A stretch of 64,000 nucleotides of DNA from Shewanella marina JCM 15074 (GCF_000614975.1 NZ_BALM01000007.1:62001-126000), one strand, 5' to 3'; positions 18,088-27,773 are shown, counted from the stretch's first letter. The notes: generated by a model from the letters alone, not told the origin. Program-made: numbers and translations.

Positions 18088-19803
18088 ATGGCTAATAAAT
18101 TAATTAAGGGCGTTTTAGCATCTGCAGTAATTGCTGCGCTTGCAGGTTGTAATAGTGATGAACCGACGAATCCTAATGCATGTGTAACAGGCAATGAGTG
18201 TGTTAAGTTTACGGTATTACACACTAACGATAACCATGGTCGTTTTTGGCATAACAGTAACGGCGAATATGGTATGGCGGCTCGTAAGACGCTAATTAAC
18301 CAAATTCGTGACGAAGTTGAATCTGCTGGTGGTCAAACCATCCTTCTTTCAGGTGGTGATATTAATACGGGTGTCCCTGAATCAGATATGCAAGATGCAG
18401 TACCTGATTTCATCGGTATGAGCTCGATTGGTTATGATGCTATGGCTGTAGGTAACCACGAATTTGATAACTCACTAGATGTATTAGAGATGCAACGTAA
18501 GTTGGCTAACTTCCCAATGTTAGCGGCAAACATCTATCATAAAGAAGCTGATGGTTCGGCAACTGAACGTTATTTTGATGCTTACAAAGTCTTTGATGTT
18601 AACGGTATTAAGATTGCTGTTATCGGTTTAACCACACCAGATACCTTTAAACTGGTTAATCCTGAAAACGTAGAAAATATCTTTTTTGCTGATCCTCAAG
18701 ATGAAATCAGAAAGACCATTGCTGAAATCAAGGCTAATGAAAAAGATGTGGACGTGATTTTTGCCACCACTCATATGGGGCACTATGCTGATGGTAACCA
18801 CGGTAGCGAAGCACCTGGTGATGTGTTATTAGCTCGTTCACTTGAAGCTGGTCAGTTACAAGCAGTATTTGGTGGTCACTCACAGCAACCTGTATGTATG
18901 GAACCAGGCACTAATGATTACGCAGACTTTAAACCAGGTGATGATTGTACGCCAGATCAGCAAAATGGTACTTATATCATGCAAGCCCACGAGTGGGGCA
19001 AGTATGTCGGTCGTGCTGACTTTGAATATGTTGATGGTAAACTTAACTTAGTTGATTACGCGCTGATCCCAGTTAACTTAAAAGTGAAAAATGAAGCCGG
19101 TGAGCGTGTATTTGTAACTTCTGAAATTGAGCAAGATGCTGAATTGAAAGAGTTGCTAGCTGGCTATCAAGCGAAAGGCCAAGAGTTGTTAGATGTCGTC
19201 ATTTCTAGCACTGATGGCAAGTTAGTGGGCGATCGTGATGTCGTTCGTACGCAGCAGACTAACCTAGGCCAATTATTAGGTGAAGCATACCGTTCATTTG
19301 AGCTAGTTAAAGCCGACTTTATGGTGATGAACTCTGGTGGTATCCGTGATTCTATTCCTGAAGGTCCTATTGCTTACCGTGACGTATTAACGGTACAGCC
19401 ATTTGGTAATTTTGTGACTAAGGCAACCATGACAGGTGCTGAAGTTCAAGAATATTTAAATGCAGTAACGCCATTAACTGGCGGTGCTTATGCACAGTTA
19501 CGTGGCATTAAGTTAGATGTTAATTGTGATACTAAGACAGCGCAGATTAATGATATTAATAATAAAGGATTTGACGCTGCTGCTGAATATACCTTTGCGG
19601 TAATTAGTTTTAGTGCTAATGGTGGTGACGGCTATCCGAAGATCACCGTAGAAGATACTCAGCGTACAGATGCCGATGTATTACGTGAGTTCTTTGTTAA
19701 GAATCAAAATATTGATGCTGCATCATATAACCCAGTTGCTGGTGACGTGACTTATACGCTAGGTGGCGCACAAGTGAGTCACTGTGGTGCAAAAGCTGAA
19801 TAA
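18088..19803 (+). CDS. UshA-like 5'-nucleotidase/metallophosphatase lipoprotein (copy 2)
   Basis: 571-residue paralogue of the preceding gene and clearly a tandem duplicate. Same lipobox (LAALAGC), same metal motifs (HTNDNHGR, GGDINTG, GNHEFD, TTHMGHY, GGHSQQ) and C-terminal NSGGIR and VLTVQPFGN. The insert after YGMAARKT differs, and it has an extra Lys/Glu-rich stretch at YHKEADGSATERYFDAYK. Ribosome binding site ACAGGGTTG before ATG. Its own terminator follows. The divergence across the C-terminal half suggests that the two copies could differ in substrate. Confidence 0.92.
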   Translation: MANKLIKGVLASAVIAALAGCNSDEPTNPNACVTGNECVKFTVLHTNDNHGRFWHNSNGEYGMAARKTLINQIRDEVESAGGQTILLSGGDINTGVPESDMQDAVPDFIGMSSIGYDAMAVGNHEFDNSLDVLEMQRKLANFPMLAANIYHKEADGSATERYFDAYKVFDVNGIKIAVIGLTTPDTFKLVNPENVENIFFADPQDEIRKTIAEIKANEKDVDVIFATTHMGHYADGNHGSEAPGDVLLARSLEAGQLQAVFGGHSQQPVCMEPGTNDYADFKPGDDCTPDQQNGTYIMQAHEWGKYVGRADFEYVDGKLNLVDYALIPVNLKVKNEAGERVFVTSEIEQDAELKELLAGYQAKGQELLDVVISSTDGKLVGDRDVVRTQQTNLGQLLGEAYRSFELVKADFMVMNSGGIRDSIPEGPIAYRDVLTVQPFGNFVTKATMTGAEVQEYLNAVTPLTGGAYAQLRGIKLDVNCDTKTAQINDINNKGFDAAAEYTFAVISFSANGGDGYPKITVEDTQRTDADVLREFFVKNQNIDAASYNPVAGDVTYTLGGAQVSHCGAKAE

Positions 19804-19828
19804 TCTAATTCCCTGATTTTGTGTGTTT

Positions 19829-19862
19829 AAATCGCCAATCTTTATGATTGGCGATTTTTTTT
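19829..19862 (+). terminator. Terminator of metallophosphatase copy 2
   Basis: AATCGCCAATC-TTTAT-GATTGGCGATT perfect 11-bp stem followed by a run of T. Confidence 0.94.
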
Positions 19863-19933
19863 AGCTTTTATCCTTGAAAACACTAAAGCCAATCCTTATA
19901 TAATCATTAAGCTGCTCAATGAGGGCTTAAATG

Positions 19934-20206
19934 TAATACCAATTTGATTAAAGATGTGAGCTATTCAGAGCTTGTCAGCCTTTTCAGTTCTAGGCGCATT
20001 GATGCAGTAATGGCTATTCCCTTTCAAATCAATGTAACACCGAAATGGAAAGGCCTGATGAGCTCACTTCGTGCGGGTTTCAAGGCGCTCTATACTGCGT
20101 TGAACATTTTCAAAATAGAATAACTATTCTAGTCAAATGTCCGCCTTGTCTACAGCGCCTTGAACTCCCGCTGAATGATCACCTTCTTAATCAAGTTGGT
20201 ATAATA
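19934..20206. repeat. MITE-like palindromic repeat element
   Basis: About 270 bases with imperfect terminal inverted repeats. The left end TAATACCAATTTGATTAA and the reverse complement of the right end (ATACCAACTTGATTAA) agree over at least 15 bases, and the similarity continues into GTGA and TGATCAC-type sequence. No gene lies inside, and the segment is G+C-richer than the flanking DNA. Elements ending in ATACCAA..TTGATTAA are, as I recall, dispersed in Shewanella and Vibrio genomes. It lies between two genes without disturbing either. Confidence 0.75.
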
Positions 20207-20289
20207 CAAATCACTGTCTGACGATAAGTCTTTTCGCCGTAAGGGAAGAGCAAGTAGACAAGCATCGGGCGCGAACTGTCGGCCCATTA

Positions 20290-20321
20290 TTTACATATTG
20301 CTTAATTGAAAGGATATGACT
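20290..20321 (+). promoter_or_regulatory. Probable ROSE-type RNA thermometer of ibpA
   Basis: The leader just before ibpA reads ATATTGCTTAATTGAAAGGATATG. UUGCU can pair with AGGAU with the G-G mismatch characteristic of ROSE elements and masks the ribosome binding site AAAGGA. Another GC-rich hairpin (GGGC / GCCC) lies upstream near 20266-20285. ROSE control of E. coli ibpA is established; here it is inferred from the motif. Confidence 0.55.
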
Positions 20322-20768
20322 ATGCGTAATTATGATTTATCTCCACTGTTCCGTAGTGCCATTGGTTTTGACCGTTTAGCTCGTTTAGCAGAACATGCAG
20401 CAGCGAATAATGGCAACTCAGGTTACCCTCCTTATAACATCGAATTACTTGGTGAAAATCGTTACCGTATCACCATGGCGGTAGCAGGTTTTTCTATGGA
20501 TGAACTGGATATCAGCAGTGAAGGTGACAAACTATTAGTTAAAGGCGTAAAAGCTGAACAGAAGAGTGAACGTCAATACCTACACCAAGGTATTGCTGAG
20601 CGCAGTTTCGAGCGTACATTCCAGCTAGCTGACTATGTGACTGTGGTAAGTGCAGATTTAGAACATGGGCTACTCAATATTGATTTAGTGCGTGAGATCC
20701 CTGAGGCACTTAAACCGCGTAAAATTGAAATTAACTCATCTCGTTTGATTGAGAACGAAGATAAATAA
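20322..20768 (+). CDS. ibpA: Small heat shock protein, IbpA family
   Basis: ATP-independent chaperone that holds aggregating proteins. It starts [19 protein letters not shown], very close to E. coli IbpA. The alpha-crystallin domain runs from about residue 35 ([21 protein letters not shown]) through [15 protein letters not shown] to [19 protein letters not shown]. The ATG at 20322 is chosen because AAAGGA lies 7 bases upstream, whereas the ATG at 20316 nearly touches it. A single gene; no ibpB follows. Expected to be induced by heat through the leader and sigma-32. Confidence 0.95.
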   Translation: MRNYDLSPLFRSAIGFDRLARLAEHAAANNGNSGYPPYNIELLGENRYRITMAVAGFSMDELDISSEGDKLLVKGVKAEQKSERQYLHQGIAERSFERTFQLADYVTVVSADLEHGLLNIDLVREIPEALKPRKIEINSSRLIENEDK

Positions 20769-20786
20769 GCATCACTGTTAATTTTC

Positions 20787-20815
20787 TAAAGGAGTCTAAA
20801 AGGCTCCTTTTTTTA
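20787..20815 (+). terminator. Terminator of ibpA
   Basis: AAAGGAG-TCTAAAAGG-CTCCTTT hairpin followed by a T run. Confidence 0.9.
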
Positions 20816-20908
20816 CACACAACCTATCCGTTTTTAATATATTATCTAACTTTTATCTATTCGTATTTTGTATATAGTATGGGTACGACTTATCCAATAG
20901 GTGAAGAA

Positions 20909-21331
20909 ATGAGAACAACTTTTGATCGTATTCGACATGCGATATTTTTTGAGCTGATCGGTTTAGTTATTATTGTCGGAATTTTAAGCCAATTTGGTTT
21001 TGATATGGGCCATGTTGGCATGATGGGCGTGTTATTTTCTGTGATAGCGACAGGTTGGAATTATGTCTATAACATTGGTTTTGATCGCTATATGCTTAAT
21101 AAAACAGGTTCTGTTAATAAAAGTAGTTTGATACGGATACTACATGCGCTAGGGTTTGAAGGTGGTTTACTGTTTTTAACCATTCCATTGATGGCACTCA
21201 TTTTAAGTATTAGTTTATGGGATGCTTTCGTGCTGGATATTGGTTTAGTGATTTTTTACCTGTTCTATGCTTATGTTTATAACTTAAGTTATGACAAATT
21301 ATTCCCTATTAAAGCCACTAAACTGGTATAG
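20909..21331 (+). CDS. PACE family efflux transporter (AceI-like)
   Basis: Small inner membrane proton-driven efflux protein of 140 residues with four membrane helices arranged as two tandem bacterial transmembrane pair repeats. ERIRHAIFFELIG-type starts and the conserved WNYVYNIGFDR (helix 2) and YVYNLSYDKLFP (helix 4) motifs are seen. The Glu in FFELIG matches the functional acid of AceI. Known members export chlorhexidine and short-chain diamines. The longer frame from 20879 is rejected because MRTTFDRIRH at 20909 follows AGGTGAAGAA and matches the family start. Confidence 0.88.
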   Translation: MRTTFDRIRHAIFFELIGLVIIVGILSQFGFDMGHVGMMGVLFSVIATGWNYVYNIGFDRYMLNKTGSVNKSSLIRILHALGFEGGLLFLTIPLMALILSISLWDAFVLDIGLVIFYLFYAYVYNLSYDKLFPIKATKLV

Positions 21332-21343
21332 CATAATCTTAGT

Positions 21344-21370
21344 GAATCCCTATTGACTGAATAGGGATTC
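21344..21370. terminator. Hairpin between the PACE and ilvH genes
   Basis: GAATCCCTATT-GACTG-AATAGGGATTC perfect 11-bp stem. It probably terminates both convergent transcripts; the T tract is weak. Confidence 0.75.
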
Positions 21371-21390
21371 TTGTTGACATGACGAATAGA

Positions 21391-21888
21391 TTAATGGCTC
21401 TTCATTGCTTTTTCACCTCTTGCTAGGCCAACGACACCTGAGCGCGAGACTTCAATAACTTTAGAGACTTCTGTCATGGCTTGAATAAATGCATCGAGTT
21501 TTGCGCTGGGGCCCACCATTTGAATGGTATATAAATTAGCGGTTACATCGACAATCTGACCTCTAAAAATATCTGCAGTACGCTTGATTTCTGCGCGCAT
21601 GGCGGCAGGTGATTTTACTTTTATCAGCGCTAATTCGCGCTCTACATGTTCAGTGTCTGTAATATTTGCGACTTTTAATACATCCACTAATTTATGTAAT
21701 TGCTTTTCTATTTGCTCTAGAGCACTTGCATCGGCAAATAAACTGATGGTGAGACGGGATAAGGTGGCATCATCTGTTGGCGCAACCGTGAGGGTCTCAA
21801 TATTATAGCCACGTTGTGAAAATAGGCCGACAACACGAGAAAGCGCACCGGGTTGGTTTTCAAGCAATACACTTATTATTCTGCGCAT
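21391..21888 (-). CDS. ilvH: Acetolactate synthase small (regulatory) subunit
   Basis: Regulatory subunit that binds branched-chain amino acids and tunes the large subunit in valine/leucine/isoleucine synthesis. The N-terminal ACT domain begins MRRIISVLLENQPGALSRVVGLFSQRGYNIE; the C-terminal domain has ALIKVK, FRGQIVDV and VIEVSRSGVVGLARGE. The ATG at 21888 overlaps the ilvI stop as TAATG, a coupled arrangement, and GGAG lies 8 bases upstream. A longer frame inside ilvI is not the start. 165 residues, normal for IlvH. Confidence 0.95.
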   Translation of the reverse strand: MRRIISVLLENQPGALSRVVGLFSQRGYNIETLTVAPTDDATLSRLTISLFADASALEQIEKQLHKLVDVLKVANITDTEHVERELALIKVKSPAAMRAEIKRTADIFRGQIVDVTANLYTIQMVGPSAKLDAFIQAMTEVSKVIEVSRSGVVGLARGEKAMKSH

Positions 21889-23604
21889 TATGATTTCTCC
21901 GTCTTGCTTAGCCACATATCTTTCATCGAACCACCACGAATTAACATGGGGTAGACATGCTCAGTTTCATCAACACTAATATCGACAAAGACCAGTTTAT
22001 CTTTCATCGAGAGTGCTTTGGCTAGACCAGCCTCAAGTTCGGCAGGATCGGAGATGGTCATTCCTACGTGGCCGTAGGCTTCAGCAATTTTGGCGAAATC
22101 AGGTACAGAATCCATATAGGAATGGGAGTGGCGTCCTGCATAAATCATATCTTGCCACTGTTTGACCATACCCAAAAAACGGTTATTCAAATTAATGATT
22201 TTAACGGGAACATCATATTGCAGTGCAGTTGAAAGCTCTTGAATATTCATTTGAATTGAGCCATCACCAGTGACACAAACTACACATTCGTCAGGGAATG
22301 CCATTTTAACCCCCATAGCGCTGGTAGGCCAAAGCCCATGGTGCCAAGACCACCAGAGTTGATCCATCTTCTTGGTTTATCGAATGGGTAATATAAGGCT
22401 GCAAACATTTGGTGTTGGCCAACATCTGAGGCAACGTATGCATCACCGTCAGTCAGTTTATATAGCGTTTCAATGACTTGTTGTGGTTTTATACGGGTAT
22501 CACTGGTTTGATATGCCAAACTTTGTTTACCGCGCCATAATTCAATTTGTTGCCACCATTGGTTTAGCGCAGCTTTATCATGTTCATCTTGATGTTGCTC
22601 AAGTAGCTCAAGCATATCACTTAACACAATATCGGCGCTGCGACTATCGGTATATCTACCGCAATGGTTTTTGAGATAGAAGATGGATCGACATCAATGT
22701 GTAATATTTTGGCATTAGGGCAATATTTTTCAACATTATTGGTGGTGCGGTCATCAAAACGCACACCAATACCAAAAATGAGGTCACTATTATGCATGGC
22801 CATATTGGCTTCATAACAGCCATGCATTCCCAGCATGCCTAAACTGTTTTTATGGGTACCGGGAAATGCGCCTAATCCCATTAAGGTACTCACTACAGGA
22901 ATATTCAACTGCTCAGCTAATGTCAGTAGTTGTTGTTCACAACCTGAAATAATGGCGCCTCCGCCAACATATAGTACCGGCTGTTTAGCTGCCATAAGTG
23001 CTTGTAGACCACGTTTAATCTGACCTTTATGACCTGAGACTGTCGGGTTGTAAGAGCGCATGCTAATATCTTTAGGATATTGATATTCATGTAAAATTTC
23101 AGGATTTAAGCAGTCTTTAGGTAGGTCGACAACAACAGGACCCGGTCGGCCAGATGCGGCTAAATAAAAGGCTTTTTTGATAATGGTAGGAATATCTTTA
23201 GCATCTGTGACTAAAAAGCTGTGTTTTACCACCGGACGAGAGATACCTATCATGTCACATTCTTGAAAGGCATCATTACCGATTAAGTTACTTGGCACCT
23301 GACCAGATAACACCACTAATGGGATTGAATCCATATAGGCGGTCGCAATACCGGTAATCGCATTGGTTGCGCCGGGACCAGAGGTTACTAGCACAACACC
23401 AACATCACCCGTTGCACGAGCATAACCATCAGCCATATGAACTGCAGCTTGTTCATGCCTGACTAAGATATGTTGAATGGCAGATTTTTGGTGGAGGGCA
23501 TCATAGATATCTAAAACTGAACCGCCGGGGTAACCAAAAATTAGGCTAACGCCTTCATCAATTAAACTGCGAACAATCATGTCCGCACCGGATAGTTTTT
23601 CCAT
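21888..23604 (-). pseudogene. ilvI: Acetolactate synthase large subunit, two frameshifts
   Basis: TPP enzyme that condenses pyruvate to acetolactate or acetohydroxybutyrate. The pieces together encode about 572 residues: N-terminal [34 protein letters not shown] (catalytic Glu), [16 protein letters not shown], the middle domain and the C-terminal GDGSIQMN...[15 protein letters not shown] box. One base is missing near 22638 (after VDIPIV, where GTCG-CAGCGCC should read V-G-S-A), and another near 22317-22319 ([11 protein letters not shown]). With both restored the protein is complete. The start ATG follows AAGGAGCATCAT. Either the operon is dead or these are sequencing errors. A GACGAT/ATCGTC palindrome at 23648-23670 lies in the leader. 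Confidence 0.93.
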
Positions 23605-23786
23605 ATGATGCTCCTTATCAGTTACGGTTTGATTAACGGTAACTGGTTATGACGATGATAATCGTCGTAATAACTGCAAAAATGGTTATTTCTACAGTCG
23701 GATAAATAATCAGTAGGATGATTATTTATTCATCATATGTAACTAATTTGTTATTTCAAGTGTTATTTTAATATTAATTAAATAAT

Positions 23787-24953
23787 TTAAGATTTGATTT
23801 TAAAGCAGAGTAATAGCACCAATAAACTACAGCTAAACATAATGCTGGCAGCAGGTACTGCACTCCCCGTATAAAGTAATGCTAATAAAGGGCCGCTGAG
23901 CGCCCCAGCTGAGAATTTTAAGCTGCCCATTACTGCTGTTGCGGTGCCAGTGTTATGGCTAAATTGTAATAACACGAGAGCATCCGCGTTGACTGACATC
24001 ATGCCAATCGCTCCCATTAATGGGAAAAAGCAGATAGCGGTTAATAAATAAGAGCTAGACCATAAATTGACGAGTATTAATGCAAGCGCTGAAATGAGTG
24101 CAACCATAGCAGCGGCTTTTAGTATCGGTAGTGGTTCTTTTTTTCGTAATAAATAAACATTGATGCGGTTAGCTAGCATTAATGCCATCACGTTGGCTGC
24201 AAATAATAATGTAAACAACTGCTCAGACACATTAAAGACTTCAAGGTAGATAAAAGCTGCCGAAGTGATGTAGCAAAAGAATGCAAAGGCAGTGATTAAA
24301 CTGCACATTAGCAATAGTGGTACGTTAGCCGTGTTAAATACAATTTTAAACTTCTGTATTGTCGTCGTTGGTATAACAGCAGCATCAGTTTGGACTTGGG
24401 CAAGTGGCTTATATGCAATACACAGTAACAAAATAGCGTATGCACCTAATAGATAAAAGATGGTATGCCAACTGGAAATGGTTATCACTAAGCTACCTAA
24501 TGTTGGTGCAATAAGTGGTGCTAGCATCATCATTAAACTAATATGTGCCATACCTTTTGCTGTATCTTGTTGGTAGATATGGCGGATATAACCGGGAACG
24601 GCCACTGTGGCAGCGCTGCCACAAAATGCTTGCATAAAGCGTAATGTAAAAAATTGAGCTTCAGTTTGGCTTAATGCTAATAACAAACTAATGAGACCAA
24701 AACTGAGTAAACCAAAGGTCACTAGAGGTAAGCGTCCATACTTGTCACATAGCGGCCCAAAAATAAGCATGCCAATAGCGTAACCTGCTAAGTAGATACT
24801 TAAGGATTGGCTTAGCTGAGTAATATCACTATCCATGCTTTGAGCAATCATGCCTAAAGCTGGCAGATACATATCAACCGCTAGAGGCGTTATCGCAATA
24901 ATCATAGATAAAAATATAGTGATGTTGAGACCATATTTTTTAGCGTGAGACAA
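23787..24953 (-). CDS. MFS multidrug transporter, Bcr/CflA family
   Basis: Inner membrane proton antiporter with 12 predicted helices and 388 residues. ITPLAVDMYLPALGMIAQ in helix 1 is the Bcr/CflA motif, FGPLCDKYGRLPLV the MFS motif A, and RFMQAFCGSAATVAVPGYIRHIY motif B with its Arg. Exports drugs or sulfonamide-like compounds in known relatives; substrate here unknown. It begins two bases after the stop of the upstream GST gene, so the two form an operon. Confidence 0.92.
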   Translation of the reverse strand: MSHAKKYGLNITIFLSMIIAITPLAVDMYLPALGMIAQSMDSDITQLSQSLSIYLAGYAIGMLIFGPLCDKYGRLPLVTFGLLSFGLISLLLALSQTEAQFFTLRFMQAFCGSAATVAVPGYIRHIYQQDTAKGMAHISLMMMLAPLIAPTLGSLVITISSWHTIFYLLGAYAILLLCIAYKPLAQVQTDAAVIPTTTIQKFKIVFNTANVPLLLMCSLITAFAFFCYITSAAFIYLEVFNVSEQLFTLLFAANVMALMLANRINVYLLRKKEPLPILKAAAMVALISALALILVNLWSSSYLLTAICFFPLMGAIGMMSVNADALVLLQFSHNTGTATAVMGSLKFSAGALSGPLLALLYTGSAVPAASIMFSCSLLVLLLCFKIKS

Positions 24954-24955
24954 GA

Positions 24956-25612
24956 TTACTCCTTGGTCATGGGTAATAACAGCGTTAAGGGATTATCTGG
25001 TTGCCAGACGGTGTGCTTTTGCATACAACGTTGAAATAACTCACTGTGCATAATACGTTTTAGCCAGGGAGCTAATGTGGTTGCATAACGATTGAAAAAC
25101 CAATCACTATCGACATAAGCACATTGTCTAATAAATGGCATTAAGGCTAAATCAAGCATAGTTAATTGGTCTGATAGTAAGAATCGTTTAGCGCCGAGTT
25201 GTTGCTCAAACATCGTGAGGCACTGGTCAATATGTTGTTGATAATATGCGATAGGGTTTTCAGGGAATCGTACTGCATATTTGTACTTATCCAACCAATG
25301 CTTGAACTCTATATCATTAAACTCAATCAGTTGCTCAGCATTTTGATCTTCTATTAGGTATTGGTTTGGGTCGTTTTGTGCAAGCGCCCATTGCATAATT
25401 TGTAAACTTTCATCAATGACATCACCATTGGTCAATTGCAGTACGGGGACAGTTGCTTTGGCTGAAAGTGTAATCAATTCAGCAGGTTTGTCTTTTAGTC
25501 TAATTTCTCGTAATTCAACTTGGATCTCGGCTGAGATTAATGCCATTCGAGCCCGCATAGCATAAGGGCAACGTCTAAATGAATATAGAATGGGCAATGC
25601 ACAATGGTTCAT
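24956..25612 (-). CDS. Glutathione S-transferase
   Basis: 218 residues. The thioredoxin-fold domain begins LPILYSFRRCPYAMRARMALI, with CPYAMR resembling the active Cys motif of beta/omega GST types, and the cis-Pro in TVPVLQL. The glutathione-binding VIDESLQIMQWAL follows. The helical C-terminal domain has LLSDQLTMLDLALMPFIRQCAYVD. It probably conjugates or reduces with glutathione. First gene of an operon with the MFS pump, which suggests shared detoxification. Confidence 0.9.
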   Translation of the reverse strand: MNHCALPILYSFRRCPYAMRARMALISAEIQVELREIRLKDKPAELITLSAKATVPVLQLTNGDVIDESLQIMQWALAQNDPNQYLIEDQNAEQLIEFNDIEFKHWLDKYKYAVRFPENPIAYYQQHIDQCLTMFEQQLGAKRFLLSDQLTMLDLALMPFIRQCAYVDSDWFFNRYATTLAPWLKRIMHSELFQRCMQKHTVWQPDNPLTLLLPMTKE

Positions 25613-25884
25613 TTGTAAGTTATTCTGCTACTGAGGGATCGATAGCTACAGCTTAATCAATTATGAGTATGAATATAATACCTATAGTCAAACAATCTGA
25701 ATGTTCAACATTGTTAATGTTATTGGTATTACATTTGCGACTAAAAATAACATTTATATTTTGGTGTTTATATCACGATTAGATAAACCGATTTCTTTGA
25801 CTGAAAATTACGTGTTGTTGGTGCTTTTGTCTGTGTTGGAACTGTGGTAACTTAATCGGCTTTTTTAGGTCCCATGGGGTTTTT

Positions 25885-27252
25885 ATGATCGTCGGTTTTG
25901 ATTATGGTAGTGCTAATTGTGCTGTCGGTAAGTTAGTAGGGGACCAAGTTGAATTATTGCCATTAAGTGCCAATAGTCCTTACGTTAGCTCAACGTTATA
26001 TGCTTATGATCGTGAGTTGATCGCGCTAGCAGTCTATCAAGGCTTAGAAGCCTCACAACAAGCCGAATATGCCCGTTTACGCAGTGCTCAACTCACCAGA
26101 GCAAGACAAGCATTAGTCGAGTTAGATTTAAGTGCTAATGAGCAATTAGTCTTTTTTGGTGACGAAGCGGTAGAGCAGTATTTAGATTTTCCCGAAGAAG
26201 GCTTTTATGTACGTTCGCCAAAATCATTTTTAGGGGCAAGTGGTTTACGGCAAGAGCAAGTTGCTTTATTTGAAGATATTGTGACTGTGATGATGATGCA
26301 TATTAAAAATGCGGCTGAAAAAATAACAAAACAAGCACTGACACAAGCGGTTATCGGTCGCCCAGTTAACTTTCAAGGTGTGGCGGCAGAAGAGGCGAAT
26401 CTACAAGCGGAAGCGATTTTGACTACCGCGGCAAAACGTGCGGGTTTTGCACAGGTTGCGTTTCTATTTGAACCGATTGCTGCGGGTATGGATTATGAAG
26501 CGAGCCTAACCGAAGATAAAACCGTGCTTGTTGTCGATATTGGTGGTGGTACAACTGACTGTTCAGTTGTAAAGATGGGACCATCTCATATCGGTTCACA
26601 AGATCGTAGTGCCGACTTTTTAGGTCACACCGGCCAACGTGTTGGCGGAAACGATCTTGATATTGCATTAGCGATGCATGGTTTTATGCCGTCCTTAGGA
26701 TTGGGCTCAGCGATGAAAAATGGTTTGCCAGTGCCAAGTAAACCTTTCTGGAATGCCGTTGCAGTGAACGATGTGAGTGCACAACGTGATTTTAGCAGTC
26801 TAGCCAGCCGCAAACTGATTGAAGATTTAGTTAAGGATGCGCAATCGCCAGCATTAATAAATCGTTTGTTAAAGGTACAAAAGCAACAGTTGGGCTACCA
26901 ATTGGTACGTAGTGCCGAACAAACTAAAATAGCATTGTCTAACGCGGCAACAACAACTGTTGACTTAAACTACATAGAAACGGCATTATCAACTCAGATT
27001 ACTGAACCACAATTTGAACAGGCTATCAGTGATCCGATTAACCGAGTTGAGTCATTAATGGCAGGGGTACTTGAGCAAACTCAAGTGACGCCTGATATTA
27101 TTTATGTGACTGGTGGTACAGCAAGAAGTCCGGTTATTCATCAAAAAATTACTGCTATGTTCCCTGATAAACCCGTGGTTGTAGGTGATCATTTCGGTTC
27201 AGTAACCGCTGGTTTAGCGAGATGGGCAAAAAGGATATTTACGCATGCTTAA
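25885..27252 (+). CDS. yegD: Hsp70-like chaperone YegD
   Basis: Actin-fold ATPase related to DnaK but lacking the substrate-binding domain. It is colinear with E. coli YegD: start GFDYGSANCAVG (phosphate 1), VKSPKSFLGASGL-type YVRSPKSFLGASGL, QAVIGRPVNFQG, EPIAAGMDYEA, VLVVDIGGGTTDCSV (phosphate 2), GGNDLDIAL and YVTGGTARSP with FGSVTAGLARWA at the end. 455 residues. Client unknown. creA follows with an 8-base overlap. Confidence 0.95.
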   Translation: MIVGFDYGSANCAVGKLVGDQVELLPLSANSPYVSSTLYAYDRELIALAVYQGLEASQQAEYARLRSAQLTRARQALVELDLSANEQLVFFGDEAVEQYLDFPEEGFYVRSPKSFLGASGLRQEQVALFEDIVTVMMMHIKNAAEKITKQALTQAVIGRPVNFQGVAAEEANLQAEAILTTAAKRAGFAQVAFLFEPIAAGMDYEASLTEDKTVLVVDIGGGTTDCSVVKMGPSHIGSQDRSADFLGHTGQRVGGNDLDIALAMHGFMPSLGLGSAMKNGLPVPSKPFWNAVAVNDVSAQRDFSSLASRKLIEDLVKDAQSPALINRLLKVQKQQLGYQLVRSAEQTKIALSNAATTTVDLNYIETALSTQITEPQFEQAISDPINRVESLMAGVLEQTQVTPDIIYVTGGTARSPVIHQKITAMFPDKPVVVGDHFGSVTAGLARWAKRIFTHA

Positions 27253-27724
27253 GCTTTCAAATGTACTAAAAATCGGACTCGTTTCTGGGGTACTCGCCAC
27301 CACTGTAGCTTGTAATGATAACGAGGTGGGTGATGTATCACTTGGTCTCTTTACATTGAAAGATATCAAAATTAGTAACTTGGATGATGATAAAATTCCG
27401 GGAGTGACTTGTCATATCGCTTCTGTTGAAGCTAATTTGAGCTTGTCTGATCCTAGTGATAGCTCCATTTCATGCCGTCAAACCGGTGAAATAACCCCTG
27501 CAATGATTGCCTCTATTGATAAAAGTAAGTCTGGTGAAGTGGTATTTAGTCAGTCAAAAAGTATTTTCTTTAAGACCATGAAGGTTAGACGCATCTATGA
27601 TGCTGAAAACCAGAGCTTATTGTATTTATCATATACAACCAAAGAGACCGAAGGCAGCTTTAAACACAGCTTGTCAACGGTTCCCCTTTGGGGCACTAAG
27701 GCTTATGTCACGCCGAAAGGGTAG
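27245..27724 (+). CDS. creA: CreA family protein, lipoprotein form
   Basis: 159 residues. The body matches CreA: FTLKDIKISNLDDDKIPGVTCHIA, SISCRQTGEI, GEVVFSQSKSIFFKTMKVRRIYDAENQSLLYLSY and STVPLWG. E. coli CreA has an ordinary signal peptide; here the N-terminus ends TTVACND, a plausible lipobox (TVAC). It overlaps yegD by 8 bases and is surely co-transcribed. Function unknown, periplasmic. Confidence 0.9.
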   Translation: MLKLSNVLKIGLVSGVLATTVACNDNEVGDVSLGLFTLKDIKISNLDDDKIPGVTCHIASVEANLSLSDPSDSSISCRQTGEITPAMIASIDKSKSGEVVFSQSKSIFFKTMKVRRIYDAENQSLLYLSYTTKETEGSFKHSLSTVPLWGTKAYVTPKG

Positions 27725-27745
27725 TTAACCTAAAATTGAAGATAT

Positions 27746-27773
27746 AAAAAAAGCGCATTATATGCGCTTTTTT
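27746..27773. terminator. Bidirectional terminator between creA and rimK
   Basis: AAAAAAGCGCAT-TAT-ATGCGCTTTTTT hairpin with A and T tracts on both sides. Confidence 0.92.
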
